A stretch of DNA of 64,000 nucleotides. Origin: Saussurea involucrata (lineage: Eukaryota; Streptophyta; Magnoliopsida; Asterales; Asteraceae). Both the position numbers and the translations under genes were made by a program. Of the stretch, positions 42,028 through 53,009 are shown piece after piece (position 1 is the first letter of the stretch; each line of letters starts with the position of its first letter). The stretch is from contig CM066314.1 in the NCBI GenBank assembly GCA_033807775.1, positions 36,319,001-36,383,000 on the forward strand, in the 5' to 3' direction. The notes beneath the pieces were generated by a model. The model was not told where the DNA came from. It saw only the letters and a program-made list of their open reading frames with translations, and made no database searches.

Positions 42028-42980
42028 TGTTTGGGCAAAAAATCACGTCGTACGACCACGACCAGAGCAGGTAAGATGCACGTTATAATCCAAATCTTAT
42101 ATTAAGATAAGGTCTCGACAAGAACCCATAAAACATCTGTCGTCTCCCGTAAAAGGTAAGTCGTACGTCTCCCATGACGCACGACCATATCATCGCCCGT
42201 CTCGTACGACCACCGCGTAAGATCATTGTACCATCGACCAAAGCTAACGTTAACCCTGACTGTTATGTTTGTTAAGTATTTAATGCAGGAGTCAAAGCCA
42301 TTAACAGCGAGCAGCCGTAACGGACGAAGAGCATTATGGATAATCACTCCGGCGACCGTTTCCAGCCGTTGTAGCCGTTGATCAAAGCATTAATGGAGCT
42401 AATTAATAACGCAAAGACTATAAATACCAAGCTAAGTCTTCACATCAAGGGACATCAGTTAACATCCAGTATACATCAGCGAACATCACCAAACAGCAGA
42501 GAAAATCATCCAAACTCATAGCAAAGAACATTCAAACTCTGGAGATCAAGTACTGAAGTCCAGAATCTCGCAACGGACTCAAGAACACTCGAAGGAAAGC
42601 TCAAGTTATCGCTCTCGACGCACGGCAACAGCCCTCGACCAGAATCTCACACTTTGTATTCACACACGACAAACACCTGTTTTTACATTCAAACACTTGT
42701 ACTTTACATTTCGAAGTATTTCCTTCATTTGTATTGTAATCATCGTACGACCGACACCAGTACCAAGGACGTCGCCCCTGATTGGCGACCATAGTGCAGC
42801 GACGACACCCCTTGTCGTCCGCAGGTTTTTTCCTCGATTGAGGTTTTTCCTGCGTCATCAAATCCCTTGTCTTGTTTATTTTTTCCCTCATCGCACGTCT
42901 CGTCGAAGGATCCTTTCTTTAGTTGATTAAGTCCACATCGACCTTAAGTTGTCCCTTTGGTGCGATTTTTGGCATTAACA
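42028..42980 (+). repeat. Tat-B3 LTR 3 (953 bp)
   Basis: Right boundary of the array, ending GGCATTAACA at 42980, followed by the TSD GGACC. Confidence 0.92.
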
Positions 42981-43349
42981 GGACCCATTGTTCATGGGTG
43001 GAGGTCTCAGATGTTGAGGACGAACCATCCCGAACTGGGGATTTGGGATGAACGATCCCGGCTGCTGGTTCTGACCGAATGGAACTTGCTGCTGATTCTG
43101 ACCGAATGGTCCTGAACCTGGGTTCTGGATGAAGGGAGCGGATCCTGGATTCTGACTGAATGATCCTGGACCTGGATTCTGCACGAATGGTCTAGGACCG
43201 TTCTGTGGTCCGAATGGATTTCTCAGTCGCGCGATTTCTTCGGCTGCCCTTCGACTTTGATCAACAAGGGCATCAATTTGACGGCGCGCATTTTCAAGCT
43301 CCCAATGCATCTGGGCGATGACCTGCTCTGGGTTTCCATTACCTGCCAT
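42981..43349 (-). pseudogene. Tat-B1 gag N-terminal part
   Basis: Starts MAGNGNPEQVIAQMHWELEN at 43349. A coiled segment and a Pro/Gln/Asn-rich zone (NPGSGPFGQNQQ units) follow, up to RPPPMNNGS, where Tat-B3 cuts in. The same protein continues at 29662 (QPYFVPFNGDANGS). Confidence 0.85.
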
Positions 43350-43449
43350 TTTTCTGAAACAGAAAATGAAGGAACTCCAAGAAACCGTTAGTAAGACGCA
43401 CGTTTGTCGAAGATTTTCTCTAGATGGGCCCCACGGTAGGCGCCAAACT
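43350..43449 (-). other. Tat-B1 leader and primer-binding site
   Basis: The minus strand after the LTR carries a GGCGCC primer-site core (43431-43449, one base changed from other copies) and a short leader. A pyrimidine tract ending in TTTCAG lies just before the gag ATG, as in all copies. Confidence 0.65.
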
Positions 43450-44149
43450 GTTAATGCCAAAAATCGTACAGAAGGATAACTTAAGGTTGATTGTGGAGCT
43501 TAACAACTAAAGAATAGAAATCACTCGACAAACGATGCGACGAAGACAGAAAAAGTAAATAAGACAAAGATTTTGGTGACGCGGGAAAAACCTCAACGAG
43601 GAAAAAACCCGCGGACGACAGTGAGGTGTCGTCGCTGCACTATGATCGCCAAACAGGGGCGATGTCCTTGTGTTTCAGGTGTCGAGAGTACAATGGTTAC
43701 AATACAAGTGAAAGAAATACTTTAGATGTAAAATAACAAGTATATCGTGTGTAAAAACTAGTGCGTCGAGTGTAGAAACTAAATGTCGTGCGAGTAAGTC
43801 GTTCGTCGTGAGCGATCTTTTGAGAGAGAATTGTTTGCTTCGAGTGTTCTTGAAATAACGGTCGTAACTGATGTTGACTTTAATGTTGTTAATGGCCTTC
43901 GTCGGTTATAGCCGTTGGTCATTAATAACATTGACCCTGCATTAAACAGTAAAAAAGTAACAGTAATATCGCATGTTAGTCGGTCGAGGTCGTGAGGTTC
44001 CATACGACGGTCGAGTGTCGTGAGTAACTTTCGATTTCAACTTTGGTCAAAAGATAAAGTGTTCATGTTTTTACCTTATTATGGAAAAGTGTAATAATTG
44101 TTTTCTTTGTTTTGGTCGTGGTCGAGACTGGTGAAATTTTACCCAAACA
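43450..44149 (-). repeat. Tat-B1 5' LTR (700 bp, TATA deleted)
   Basis: Pairs with 4875-5683. It lacks a stretch of about 90 bp present in the partner (roughly 5289-5380), including the minus-strand TATA. The join reads TTCGAGTGTTCTTGAAATAA near 43846-43860. Confidence 0.85.
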
Positions 44150-44183
44150 ATTACAAAGACAATGAAACTTTCGAGGTGTTACA
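44150..44183 (-). repeat. Gyp-A 5' LTR, outer end
   Basis: On the minus strand this starts TGTAACACCTCGAAAG, a common start of plant Ty3/gypsy LTRs. It follows the second TSD copy (ATTAC) of Tat-B1. It completes the LTR that breaks off at 4874. Confidence 0.8.
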
Positions 44184-44784
44184 ATATCAAAATAATAAAA
44201 TTATAGGATATTCTGATAATAGAACTTAAAATACATAATCTAGCAGAGATTAATTTTTTTCTTACAAAATTCATAAATAATCTATACATTACAACAAAAT
44301 AATGTATTTGATAACTCTTATTTTGAGTGTTATTTACATTTGTTAATGTGTCTTTTTATTCTCTTTTAGTGTGTGTTTTCTCTTTATGTTCGTGTTTTCC
44401 TTTTTTTATTTATATATTTTCATTTGAAGTTGTATTCGTGTTTTGATTAGGGTATGTGTCATTTTTGAAGCTGACGAGTATTTGTAACAGATCGTTATTG
44501 GAGATTTATTGCCAAAGTTGTGAAAGAAGGTGCAGATTTTAGGCTTGGTCAATGGTGGAGATTTCATGAAAATGAAGAGATATGAGACAAAGAATATGGG
44601 ACAAACTTAGATTAGAAGACAAAGTATTAGAACTCCCTTTATCGTTCATCTGTTCACCTATATAAAGGGGGCTTGGGCAACTCATTTGGAGCATCATACA
44701 CCATCAAGATTCAGCTGAGATTTTCTTAGTTCTTGTATTTGCATTTTAACAATTTTGATTTCCTGTAATTTACTTTATGTTCAC
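44184..44784. other. AT-rich flank, possible piece of another LTR
   Basis: No coding content. A TATA-like word, CTATATAAAGG, is at about 44659-44669. It is followed by TCATTTGGAGCATCATACACC and a T-rich stretch, as in an R/U5 region. It is cut at 44784 by Tat-B4 (left TSD candidate TTCAC, 44780-44784). The rest of whatever this is would lie right of the window. Confidence 0.4.
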
Positions 44785-45657
44785 TGTTAATGCCAAAAAT
44801 TGCACCAAAGGGACAACTTAAGGTCGATGTGGACTTTAACAACTAAAGAAAGGAATCGTTCGACAAAGGTGTGCGACAAAGACAAAAATGTAAATGAGAC
44901 AAAGGATTTGATGACGCATGAAAAACCTCAACGAGGAAAAAACCTGCGGACGACAATGGATGTCGTCGCTGCACTATGGTCGCCAATTAGGGGCAATGTC
45001 CTTGGTGTTCCGGGTGTCGATCGTACAGAGATTACAATACAAATGAAGGGAAAGACTTCGAAATGTAAAGTATAAGTGTTTGAAATGTAAAAACAGTGTG
45101 CCTCGTGTGTGAAAACAATGTGTAAACTGTTGGTCGAGAGTGAAAGTCGTGCGTCGAGAGCGATCTTCTATGAATGATCTCTTTGCTTCGAATGAATATT
45201 CTTCGAGTGTTTGCGTTTGCTTCTGTTGTTCGATGTTCAGTGTTCGGTCCCTGGAACTGAAGTTTAACTTGATCTTTTATAACCTTCGGGTGCTTTGATT
45301 AGCTCATTGATTGCTTTGATAACAGCCATAACGGTCGCCAGTTGTAACTCTTCATAATTGCTCTTCGTCGGTTATGACCGTTGCCCATTAATGACTTTGA
45401 CTCCTGCATTAATCATTGAACAAACGTAACAGTCGTATATTGAGTTAGTCAAGGTCGTACGGTTTTGTGCGACGGTCGTGCGGAACGGGCGACGTCGAGG
45501 TCGAGTGTCGTGAGGAACTCTCGACTTACCTTTTAGGAGGGACGACGGAGGTTTTTTGGGTCTTTGTCGGGGCCTTATCTTAATACAAGATATAGTTCAT
45601 AACATGTGTCTTACCTTTTCAGGTCGTGGTTGAGACCTGTGAAATTTTGCCCAAACA
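44785..45657 (-). repeat. Tat-B4 3' LTR (873 bp)
   Basis: Plus-strand reading TGTTAATGCCAAAAATTGCA...TTTGCCCAAACA, followed by the PPT (minus strand AAATTTTGGGGGCAAAC) at 45658-45674. Of the same subfamily as B2 and B5. Confidence 0.9.
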
Positions 45658-46153
45658 GTTTGCCCCCAAAATTTGAAAGTAGGATGGCAAATTCGAATTT
45701 TAAATTTTGTCAGTCGGACGCATAAGATTATGACACGTGTCGAAAGGTACCTTGGTTGTTTTAGAACTGAATCGGTTCAATTCAAACTAGAGAGGGAAGT
45801 CGAAGAGAGGATAAAGTCGTGACGTCATGCCGACGCACGATGGTGCTTACCAGCTGTCGATGACAGGTGTTGATGATCCGTGTAGTCATACGAAAAGATG
45901 GGGACTCGTGGCGATCATCAAAGGACTCGACCTGACATGATCAGTTGTATAAATAAAGATCACGATTGATCTTCTTCTGTTTACGATCTCAGAGAGTTTT
46001 AAGCAAAGATCTCCTCTTGATATTCTTGCTGTTCTTCTTCGAATCCCTTCCAAATTTGCGAGAGACTATAGCGATTCAAGGCTTAGAGTGCCTATATAAG
46101 GCATTACTTTCTCACCTTCATCTTTATTGCTCCTCTCTTTTCTCTAACAAACA
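45658..46153 (+). promoter_or_regulatory. Tat-B4 antisense gene upstream region
   Basis: Contains TATAAATA at 45948-45955 and CTATATAAGG at about 46092-46101, ahead of the ATG at 46154. The layout matches Tat-B1. No other gene is seen. Confidence 0.55.
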
Positions 46154-46563
46154 ATGTCGTCTGAAAAGAGTTCTATCACGAGTCAGGAAGACTTAAATAC
46201 CTTTAGGTGTTTAGCGAAAATACCTGCAGAGATAGAACTGATATGTCCAGGGAGTACACGTCCTGAGAGTTGTCCTGAAGGATACTTTGTACTATATGAG
46301 TATCCTTTCAAAATAGGATTTGAATGGCCATTTTCAGCTTTATCCAAGGCTTTTATGCATGATTTCAGCTTGTCGCCAGGACAATTAATGCCCCAACTCT
46401 GGCGAATTTTCCTAGTTGTTGAGCGAGTATCCGCAAAGTGGGAGTCACCTATGATCATGAATGATTTTTTGTTGGCTTACCAAGTCAAAAAGGTTAAGAA
46501 CTGGCGTTATAGTCCTTATTCCAAGTATAAGGGTGATCGTACTCTGGTTTTGAGAACCGGGGT
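46154..46563 (+). pseudogene. Tat-B4 antisense gene, exon 1 first part
   Basis: MSSEKSSITSQEDLNTFRCL start, then LAKIPAEIEL, CPEGYFVLYEYPFKIGFEWP, LSPGQLMPQLWRI and KGDRTLVLRTG. The exon is open until Tat-B5 enters at 46563. It continues at 54291. Confidence 0.8.
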
Positions 46564-47480
46564 TGTTTGGGCAAAATTTCACAGGTCTCGACCACGACCA
46601 GAAAAGCTAAGACACATGTTATGAAGCTATATCTTGTATTAAGATAAGGTCCCGACAAAGGCCCAAAAAACCTCCGTCATCCCTCCTAAAAGATAAGTCG
46701 AGAGTTCTTCACGACACTCGACCTCGACGTCGTACGTTTCGCACGACCGTCGCATAGAACAACGCGACACGACCTCGACCGACTAACACGATATACGACT
46801 GTTATGTTTGTTCAAGTGTTTAATGCAGGAGTCAAAGTTATTAATGGACAACGGCTATAACCGACGAAATCAGTTATGAGCATCTAAACCCACATTAAAG
46901 ACGACGACCGTTACAACAATCATCAAAGATCTTAATGATTCAATTAAAATCATCCGAAGACTATAAATCCCAAGTTGAATCCTCAGTTTCAGGACATCGA
47001 ATAACACAGTGAGAGAGATAGAACAAGAACATCGAACAACAGAAGCAAACACAAACACTCGAAGAATATTCATTCGTAGCAAAGAGATCATTAATAGAAG
47101 ATCGCTCTCGACGCAAGACTTTCACTCTCGACCAGCAGTTTACATATTGTTTTCACACACGACGCACACTGTTTTTACATTCCAAACACTTGTACTTTAC
47201 ATTTCGAAGTCTTTCCCTTCATTTGTATTGTATTCTCTGTACGATCGACACCCGAAACACCAAGGACATCGCCCCTTATTGGCGACCATAGTGCAGCGAC
47301 GACATCCACTGTCGTCCGTAGGTTTTTTCCTCGTTGAGGTTTTTCCTGCGTCATCAAATCCTCTGTCTCATTTTCATTTTTGTCTTTGTCGCACGCCTTT
47401 GTCGAACGATTCCTTTCTTTAGTTGTTAAAGTCCACATCGACCTTAAGTTGTCCCTTTGGTGCGATTTTTGGCATTAACA
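46564..47480 (+). repeat. Tat-B5 5' LTR (917 bp)
   Basis: TGTTTGGGC start and GGCATTAACA end, with TATA (CTATAAAT) near 46961-46968. The primer site region GTTTGGCGCCATCCGTGGA follows at 47481-47499. Confidence 0.92.
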
Positions 47481-47580
47481 GTTTGGCGCCATCCGTGGAC
47501 CCCATTTAGAGAAAATCTTTGACAAACGTGCGTCCTACTTACGTTTTCTTGGAGTTTCTTCTGTTCTCTGTTTCAGGAAA

Positions 47581-48778
47581 ATGGCGAATAACGAACAATC
47601 CGCTGACCCAGCACAAGAAAGACTCGAACATGCACAAGATGCACTTAAAGCAGTCAACGATTATCGCCTGGAGGAAGTCATTCTAGATTCAAGCAACCCT
47701 GACCAAAAAGTTTTAATCGGGTCGTCTCTCAATCCTTGCCTCAGGGAAAAGTTAATATCTTTTTTGCAGGAACATGCTGATTGTTTCGCCTGGTCGCATG
47801 AAGATATGATCGGCATAGATCCTGACGTCATCTCTCACAAGCTCAACGTCGACATCGTTCAAACCTATCAAGCAGAAGCGACAGAAATTTGCTCCTGAAA
47901 GGAATAAGGTGATAAATGACGAAGTCGACAACCTTCTTAAGACAGGGAAGATTCGAGAGGTAAAATACCCCGATTGGCTTGCTAACGTCGTGGTTGTAGC
48001 AAAGAAGAATGGAAAGTGGAGGGTCTGTATCGACTTCACAGATCTCAATAAAGCCTGTCCAAAAGATCCTTTTCCATTACCTCATATTGACGCCATGGTC
48101 GACGCGACAGCGGTGCACGAACTACTAACGTTCATGGATGTCTATTCCGGATATAATCAAACCTTAATGCACGTCGAGGACCAAGAAAAAACCGCATTTA
48201 TGACGGACCGAGGTATTTACTGTTATAAAGTTATGCCTTTCGGACTAAAAAATGCAGGTTCTACCTACCAGCGTCTAGTGAATAAAATGTTCAAAGACCA
48301 TCTCGATGACACGATGGAGGTGTATATCGACGACATGCTGGTCAAGTCAAAACAAGCGATCGACCATGTCGAGCATCTGAGGCAATCGTTTGATATCCTT
48401 AGAAACTATAGCATGAAGCTCAACCCGAAGAAATGTTCCTTTGGCGTCAGTGCTGGAAAATTCCTAGGATATATGGTCACTCGCCAAGGCATCGAAGCCA
48501 ATCCCGACCAGATCAAAGCCATTATCGAGATCAAATCTCCTCAAAATTTCAAAGAAGTCCAAAGGCTCACTGGTCGGGTAGCAGCTCTAAACAGGTTCAT
48601 CTCCCGATCTTCAGATAAATGTCACATATTTTACAACGTCCTCAGGAAAAACAGAGGCTTCGACTGGACCGACGATCATGAACAGGCATTGCAAAAGCTC
48701 AAAGAATACATGACGTCGCCTCCCTTATTGTCGAAACCTCGCGATCATGAAACCTTGCAACTATATCTGGCTGTTAGC
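47581..48778 (+). pseudogene. Tat-B5 linker and reverse transcriptase, fused to the gag start position
   Basis: The ATG stands where gag begins in other copies (GGAAAATGGC), but the protein is MANNEQSADPAQERL, then the pre-RT linker (EEVILDSSNP, LQEHADCFAWSHEDM). A small indel near 47853 shifts the frame. The RT frame then runs from about 47870 to the solo LTR at 48779. RT blocks: KNGKWRVCIDFTDLNKACP, FMDVYSGYNQ, VMPFGLKNAG, the catalytic YIDDMLVKSK near 48325-48355, and the thumb and connection. RT itself shows no internal stop. Confidence 0.85.
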
Positions 48779-49730
48779 TGTTTGGGCAAAAAATCATGTC
48801 GTATGACTACGACCAAAACAGGTAAGACGCACGTTATAATCCAAATCTTGCATTAAGATAAGGTCTCGACAAGAAACCAGAAAACATCTGTCGTCTCCCG
48901 TAAAAGGTAAGTCGTACGTCCCTCGTGACGCTCGACCACAGCATCGCTCATTCTGCATGACCATCGCATAAGATCACTGTACCTTCGACCAAAGCTAACG
49001 TTAACCTTGACTGTTACGTTTGTTAAGTATTTAATGCAGGAGTCAAAGCCATTAACAGCAAGCGACCGTAACGGACGAGGATCATTATGGATATTCACTC
49101 TGGCAACTGTTTCCAGCCGTTGTAGCCGTTGATCAAAGCATTAATGGAGCTAATTAATGACGCGAATACTATAAATACCAAGCTAAGTCTTCACATCAAG
49201 GGACATAGTTAACACCCAGCATACATCGGCTAACATCATCGAACAGTAGAGAAAACGTACCCGAACTCACAAAGACGAACACTCAAATCAAGTACTGGAG
49301 ACCAGAATCACTCAGCGAACTCAAGAACAACAGAAGTAAAGAGATTTTTCTCGAAGAACAGCTCTCGACGCACGTCATCAGCTTTCGACCAGCAGTTCAT
49401 ACTTTGTTTCGCACACGACCAACACCTGTTTTTACGTTCAAACACTTGTACTTTACACTTCGAAGCATTTCCTTCATTTGTATTGTAATCATCGTACGAT
49501 CGACACCAGTACCAAGGACATCGCCCCTGATTGGCGACCATAGTATAGCGACGACACCCACTGTCGTCCGCAGGTTTTTTCCTTGTTTGAGGTTTTTCCT
49601 GCGTCATCAAATCCCTTGTCTCGTTTATTTTTACCTTCGTCGCACGTTTCGTTGAGAGGTTCCTTTCTTTAGTTGTTTAAGTCCACATCGACCTTAAGTT
49701 GTCCCTTTGGTGCGATTTTTGGCATTAACA
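48779..49730 (+). mobile_element. Solo LTR of the Tat-B3 subfamily (952 bp)
   Basis: Starts TGTTTGGGCAAAAAATCATG, ends GGCATTAACA, with TSD TTAGC at 48774-48778 and 49731-49735. No PPT, primer site or internal sequence adjoins it. It splits the Tat-B5 RT-to-RNase H region; the coding frame resumes directly after it. Confidence 0.92.
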
Positions 49731-50516
49731 TTAGCCCAAACGCGGTAAGTGCTGTCCTAGCACGAGAAGATGAAAAACAGCAACTGCCAATCTATTATGT
49801 AAGTAAATCTCTTCATGACGCAGAAACCAGGTATTCCTCTATGGAAAAATTGCTATTGTCGCTAGTCACAGCTGCTAAAAAACTGCGACATTATTTTGAG
49901 TCGCATCCCATTACTGTCGTAACTAACTTCCCTCTTAAGTCTGTCTTAAGAAAACCTGAGTTGACAGGTCGCTTAGCAAAATGGAGCATATATCTCAGCA
50001 GCTACGACATTGACTTCAAGCCCAGGACCGCGATCAAGTCGCAAGCCTTGGCCGACTTCATTGCTGACTTCAGCCCTGAATTGGAGAAAGAAGCAGAGCT
50101 CGAGGTATCGACTGTGGCGACTCACGACGACGTGCCCTGGATCTTACACGTCAATGGGTCATTCAACATTAGAGGCTTAGGACTAGGCGTCGTCTTAAAG
50201 TCGCCACAGGGGGGCAAGATGGTATACTCAGTTCGATGCGATTTCAAGACTACCAACAATGAAGCTGAATACGAAGCCCTGATCATAGGAATGAATATGG
50301 CCTACGAATCGGGGGCAACTGCGTTACATGTCAAAAGCGACTCTCTCCTGGTAGTAAACCAGATCAATGGATAATTCGCGGCCAAAGATTCAAAAATGAC
50401 AGCATACCTGAAGGTAGCAAAAGAGAAATCCGAAAAATTTAAATCTTTTTCTATCGAACAAATCCCGAGAGACCAGAATACTCAAGCCGATGCTTTAGCA
50501 AATCTCGGGTCTGCTT
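49731..50516 (+). pseudogene. Tat-B5 RNase H and second (archaeal-type) RNase H
   Basis: The first RNase H block reads AVLAREDEKQQLPIYYVSKS, then RYSSMEKLLL and DFKPRTAIKSQALADFI to about 50085. A second RNase H follows (VPWILHVNGSFN, NNEAEYEALIIGM, HVKSDSLLVVNQI, NTQADALANLGS), as is typical of Tat elements. Where VDGS is expected it reads VNGS (AAT at 50153-50155), so the first catalytic Asp is Asn. A TAA at 50372-50374 interrupts the second domain. Confidence 0.82.
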
Positions 50517-51912
50517 TAGTCGAACCTATATTCGACGTTATTCCCATGATCCATCTGGCGACATCGTCTGTCAAAAACATCGATGTCGTCCAGATCGAGG
50601 ACGAAAAAGATGATTGGTCATGCGACATCCGAAATTTCCTTATGCACGACCAACTCCCAGAAGACAAGATGGAAGCCCGGAAGATCAGATTCAAAGCATC
50701 TAAATACACCATAATTGGAGATAAGCTCTATCGACGATCATCGACAGGATTAAACCTAAGATGCGTCATTAGCAAGAGTCAGGTCCAAAAAATCCTTCAC
50801 GAGATGCACGACGGCGAATGTGGCAATCATTCCGGTGGTCGCAGTTTGGCTAATCGTATCTCTCGGCAAGGGTATTTTTGGCCAACATTGCGACAAGACG
50901 CCGTCAAGTACGTCCAGAACTGTGACCCTTATCAGCGACATACAGGTATGTCACATAAACCCTCTGAACCTTTGCACTCGACACTTATCCCATGGCCCTT
51001 CATGAGGTGGGGAATGGATATTGTCGGCAAGCTACCCCCGGCCCCGGGGCAAAAGGTATTCCTCCTTGTACTCACCGATTATTTTTCCAAGTGGGTTGAG
51101 GCGGCTGCTTTTTCCCAAATCGGGGACAAGGAAGTCATCTCTTTTATCCAGACTAACATCATATGCAGATTTGGGATTCCATCCGAAATCCTCTGTGACA
51201 ACGGATCCAATTCATAAGCGACAGGACCCAACAATTTTGCGAAGACAGGAGTATCAAGTTAACAACCTCGACTCCCAGATACCCTCAAGCGAACGGACTT
51301 GCTGAATCAAGTAATAAGACCATTATAGCTTCGATCAAGAAAAGGTTAAAAGCTGCAAAAGGAAGATGGGTCGAAGAACTCCCTTCAGTCCTATGGGCAA
51401 ATCGCACGACACCGCGCACGTCCACAGGACAAACCCCTTTCTCTCTCGTCTACGGTTGCGAAGCAGTCTTGCCAATCGAAGTCCAGCTCCCAACTTCGAG
51501 GCATACTTCCGTCGACCACAACATGATTGATTTAAATTATGATATCGACGCCCTCGAGGAGCTTAGAGAACCAGCCTTGATCAGAGTGGCATCTCAGAAG
51601 CAAGCAGTCGAGCGACATTTCAATAAACACGTCAAAGTCAAAGTATTTCAAGAAGGCGATTACGTCCTCCGTCGAGTGTTCCAAAACACTCAAGAACTCA
51701 ATGCCGGCAAGCTTTCTATTAAATGGGAAGGTCCTTACCGCATCTCCGAAGTCGTTGGTAAAGGATCCTATCGACTCCAGACTCTCGACAATCAAGAAAT
51801 CCCACGCAGTTGGAATGCGACGCACTTGAAAAAGTATTTTTCTAAAATCACCTTCCTCTCATGCAACTTAATTGTTTTATCACAGGGGCACATGATTCAA
51901 ATTTCATCATGA
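50517..51912 (+). pseudogene. Tat-B5 integrase
   Basis: The HH part of the zinc-binding domain is seen in LHEMHDGECGNHSGGRSL. The CC part reads CDPYQRH near 50922-50942, so the second Cys is Tyr. Core residues: WGMDIVGK (first Asp), ILCDNGS (second Asp, near 51195), and after a 1-base frameshift near 51211 the NGLAESSNKT block (Glu). The C-terminal domain runs through WEGPYRISEVVGKGSYRLQ to SWNATHLKKYF near 51835. The enzyme would insert element DNA; this copy has at least two defects. Confidence 0.85.
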
Positions 51913-52331
51913 AATTTGGTTACACGGTTTGAGCGACCTCTCGATCTGAGTTTCTGGATTCAGAAAAATTTTGTACGTTCTAACATGTCAATAATTGAGC
52001 CTATCAATACAAGTCAAACGTATGATATTTCAATCGTTATATTGCTATGAATGCCTAAGTCGCACGATTCTTCGCTCGTTCTATACTTAACAAAGTTATA
52101 CGGTTGATATTACATCTATCTACGAAATATGTATATCGAAATAAAAATTCGACAAAAGGATGAACTTCATTTACGAAACGAACGATTACATAGGGACGAC
52201 CGACGGTCGAGTATACAAAGTTAAAAAATATAGCATCTCCTAAATCTAGAGAAGAGCGTCAATCGTATGCTCAGTCTCGACCTTCGAGTCCTCGGCATAC
52301 CCGAAAACACGCTAAGAAGCTAATGCAAGGA
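51913..52331. other. Tat-B5 non-coding spacer
   Basis: Between the end of integrase and the antisense gene remnant. Words such as GCCTAAGTCGCACGATT recur as in other copies, but I do not see the hairpin here. Confidence 0.5.
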
Positions 52332-53009
52332 TCAAACGAGTATGTTAGGCGTTATCTGACGCCCTACGCCGCGACGTTTTTTGAATGCGGCTCTTAAGAT
52401 TAATGTTAAGGTTAGAGGAAGGAATATGATCTTCTCGACGGTCGACTTCCAGTCCAATATCTCCTCTATCTTCGTGTATCTAACAAAAGAAGATTGAAAC
52501 ATCTGTAAAATACAAAAGGGTATGTTAAACAAACATTCGGTGGAAATATTGGGAACATGAGTTTCGAAAGAAAAACTCACAAAGAACGCTAGTCCAGCTA
52601 AACGCGATCCCGTCTCTTCGATGGAGATCTTTTGAAAACGCTCCTTGAAAGATAAGAGCTGATATTTCCCCAGATGCGGAAATGACTTCGTCCCATCAAG
52701 GACACAGTCAGTCAAGAGGATCGACGACAACGTAAAGTTGATCGTCATGACTTCCTCCTCACCCTCTCCCGTCCTTATACCCTTGCCCCCGACGGCTGAC
52801 GAAAGGATCGACGTGGATACAGAGGACATCGTCGCCAGATGCGCAAGATCCACGAACGTCGCGTCTATCGCAATCAAAGTCTTCACCGACTCGGACATAA
52901 TCGTTCCCAAAGAGTCTCCAATCCTTGAAGGCTTGAGATAAATCGAGAAACTATACTTCGTATGGACACTCAAAAAACTTCGAAAAAGTATTGAGCAAAA
53001 GAACAGCAA
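52332..53009 (-). pseudogene. Tat-B5 antisense gene, shortened remnant
   Basis: The minus strand carries a short N-terminal piece and then exon 3 blocks (MTINFTLSSILLTDCVLDG, FPHLGKYQLLSFKERFQ, ETGSRLAGLAFF) running through the exon 3 donor. The PF04195-like domain of exon 1 and most of the coiled coil are missing. A TATA-like word (GCATAAATAG, minus) is at about 53081-53090. Confidence 0.65.

Larger units (their letters stand above)
29663..42980 (+). mobile_element. Tat-B3: tandem array LTR-internal-LTR-internal-LTR
   Basis: Three direct LTRs (953, 954, 953 bp) separate two internal regions of 5176 and 5282 bp, all in one orientation. The whole array is bounded by one TSD, GGACC at 29658-29662 and 42981-42985, within the gag gene of Tat-B1. 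No TSD separates the units: each inner LTR joins directly to a PPT on its left and a primer site on its right. Both units carry an intact gag, no usable protease or RT, and a four-exon antisense gene. They are deletion derivatives that cannot move without help. Confidence 0.92.
4875..44149 (-). mobile_element. Tat-B1: Tat/Retand-type Ty3/gypsy element, split by nested insertions
   Basis: The outermost Tat-B copy, inserted in the Gyp-A LTR. The flanking 5-mers are ACTAC (4870-4874) and ATTAC (44150-44154), one mismatch. Both LTRs share a subfamily version (CAGAAGGATAACTTAAGG near the inner end) not seen in the other copies. Its own DNA is 4875-10054, 28462-29662 and 42981-44149, about 7.5 kb. 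The rest is Tat-B2 with SIRE-C and the Tat-B3 array. It has gag, protease and the antisense gene, but lacks the RT-to-integrase core. Confidence 0.85.

Noticed and set aside
47581..47898. Novel short gene at the start of Tat-B5
   Set aside because: Its second half is the standard protease-to-RT linker of Tat pol, so it is a fusion of the gag start position to pol, not a new gene.
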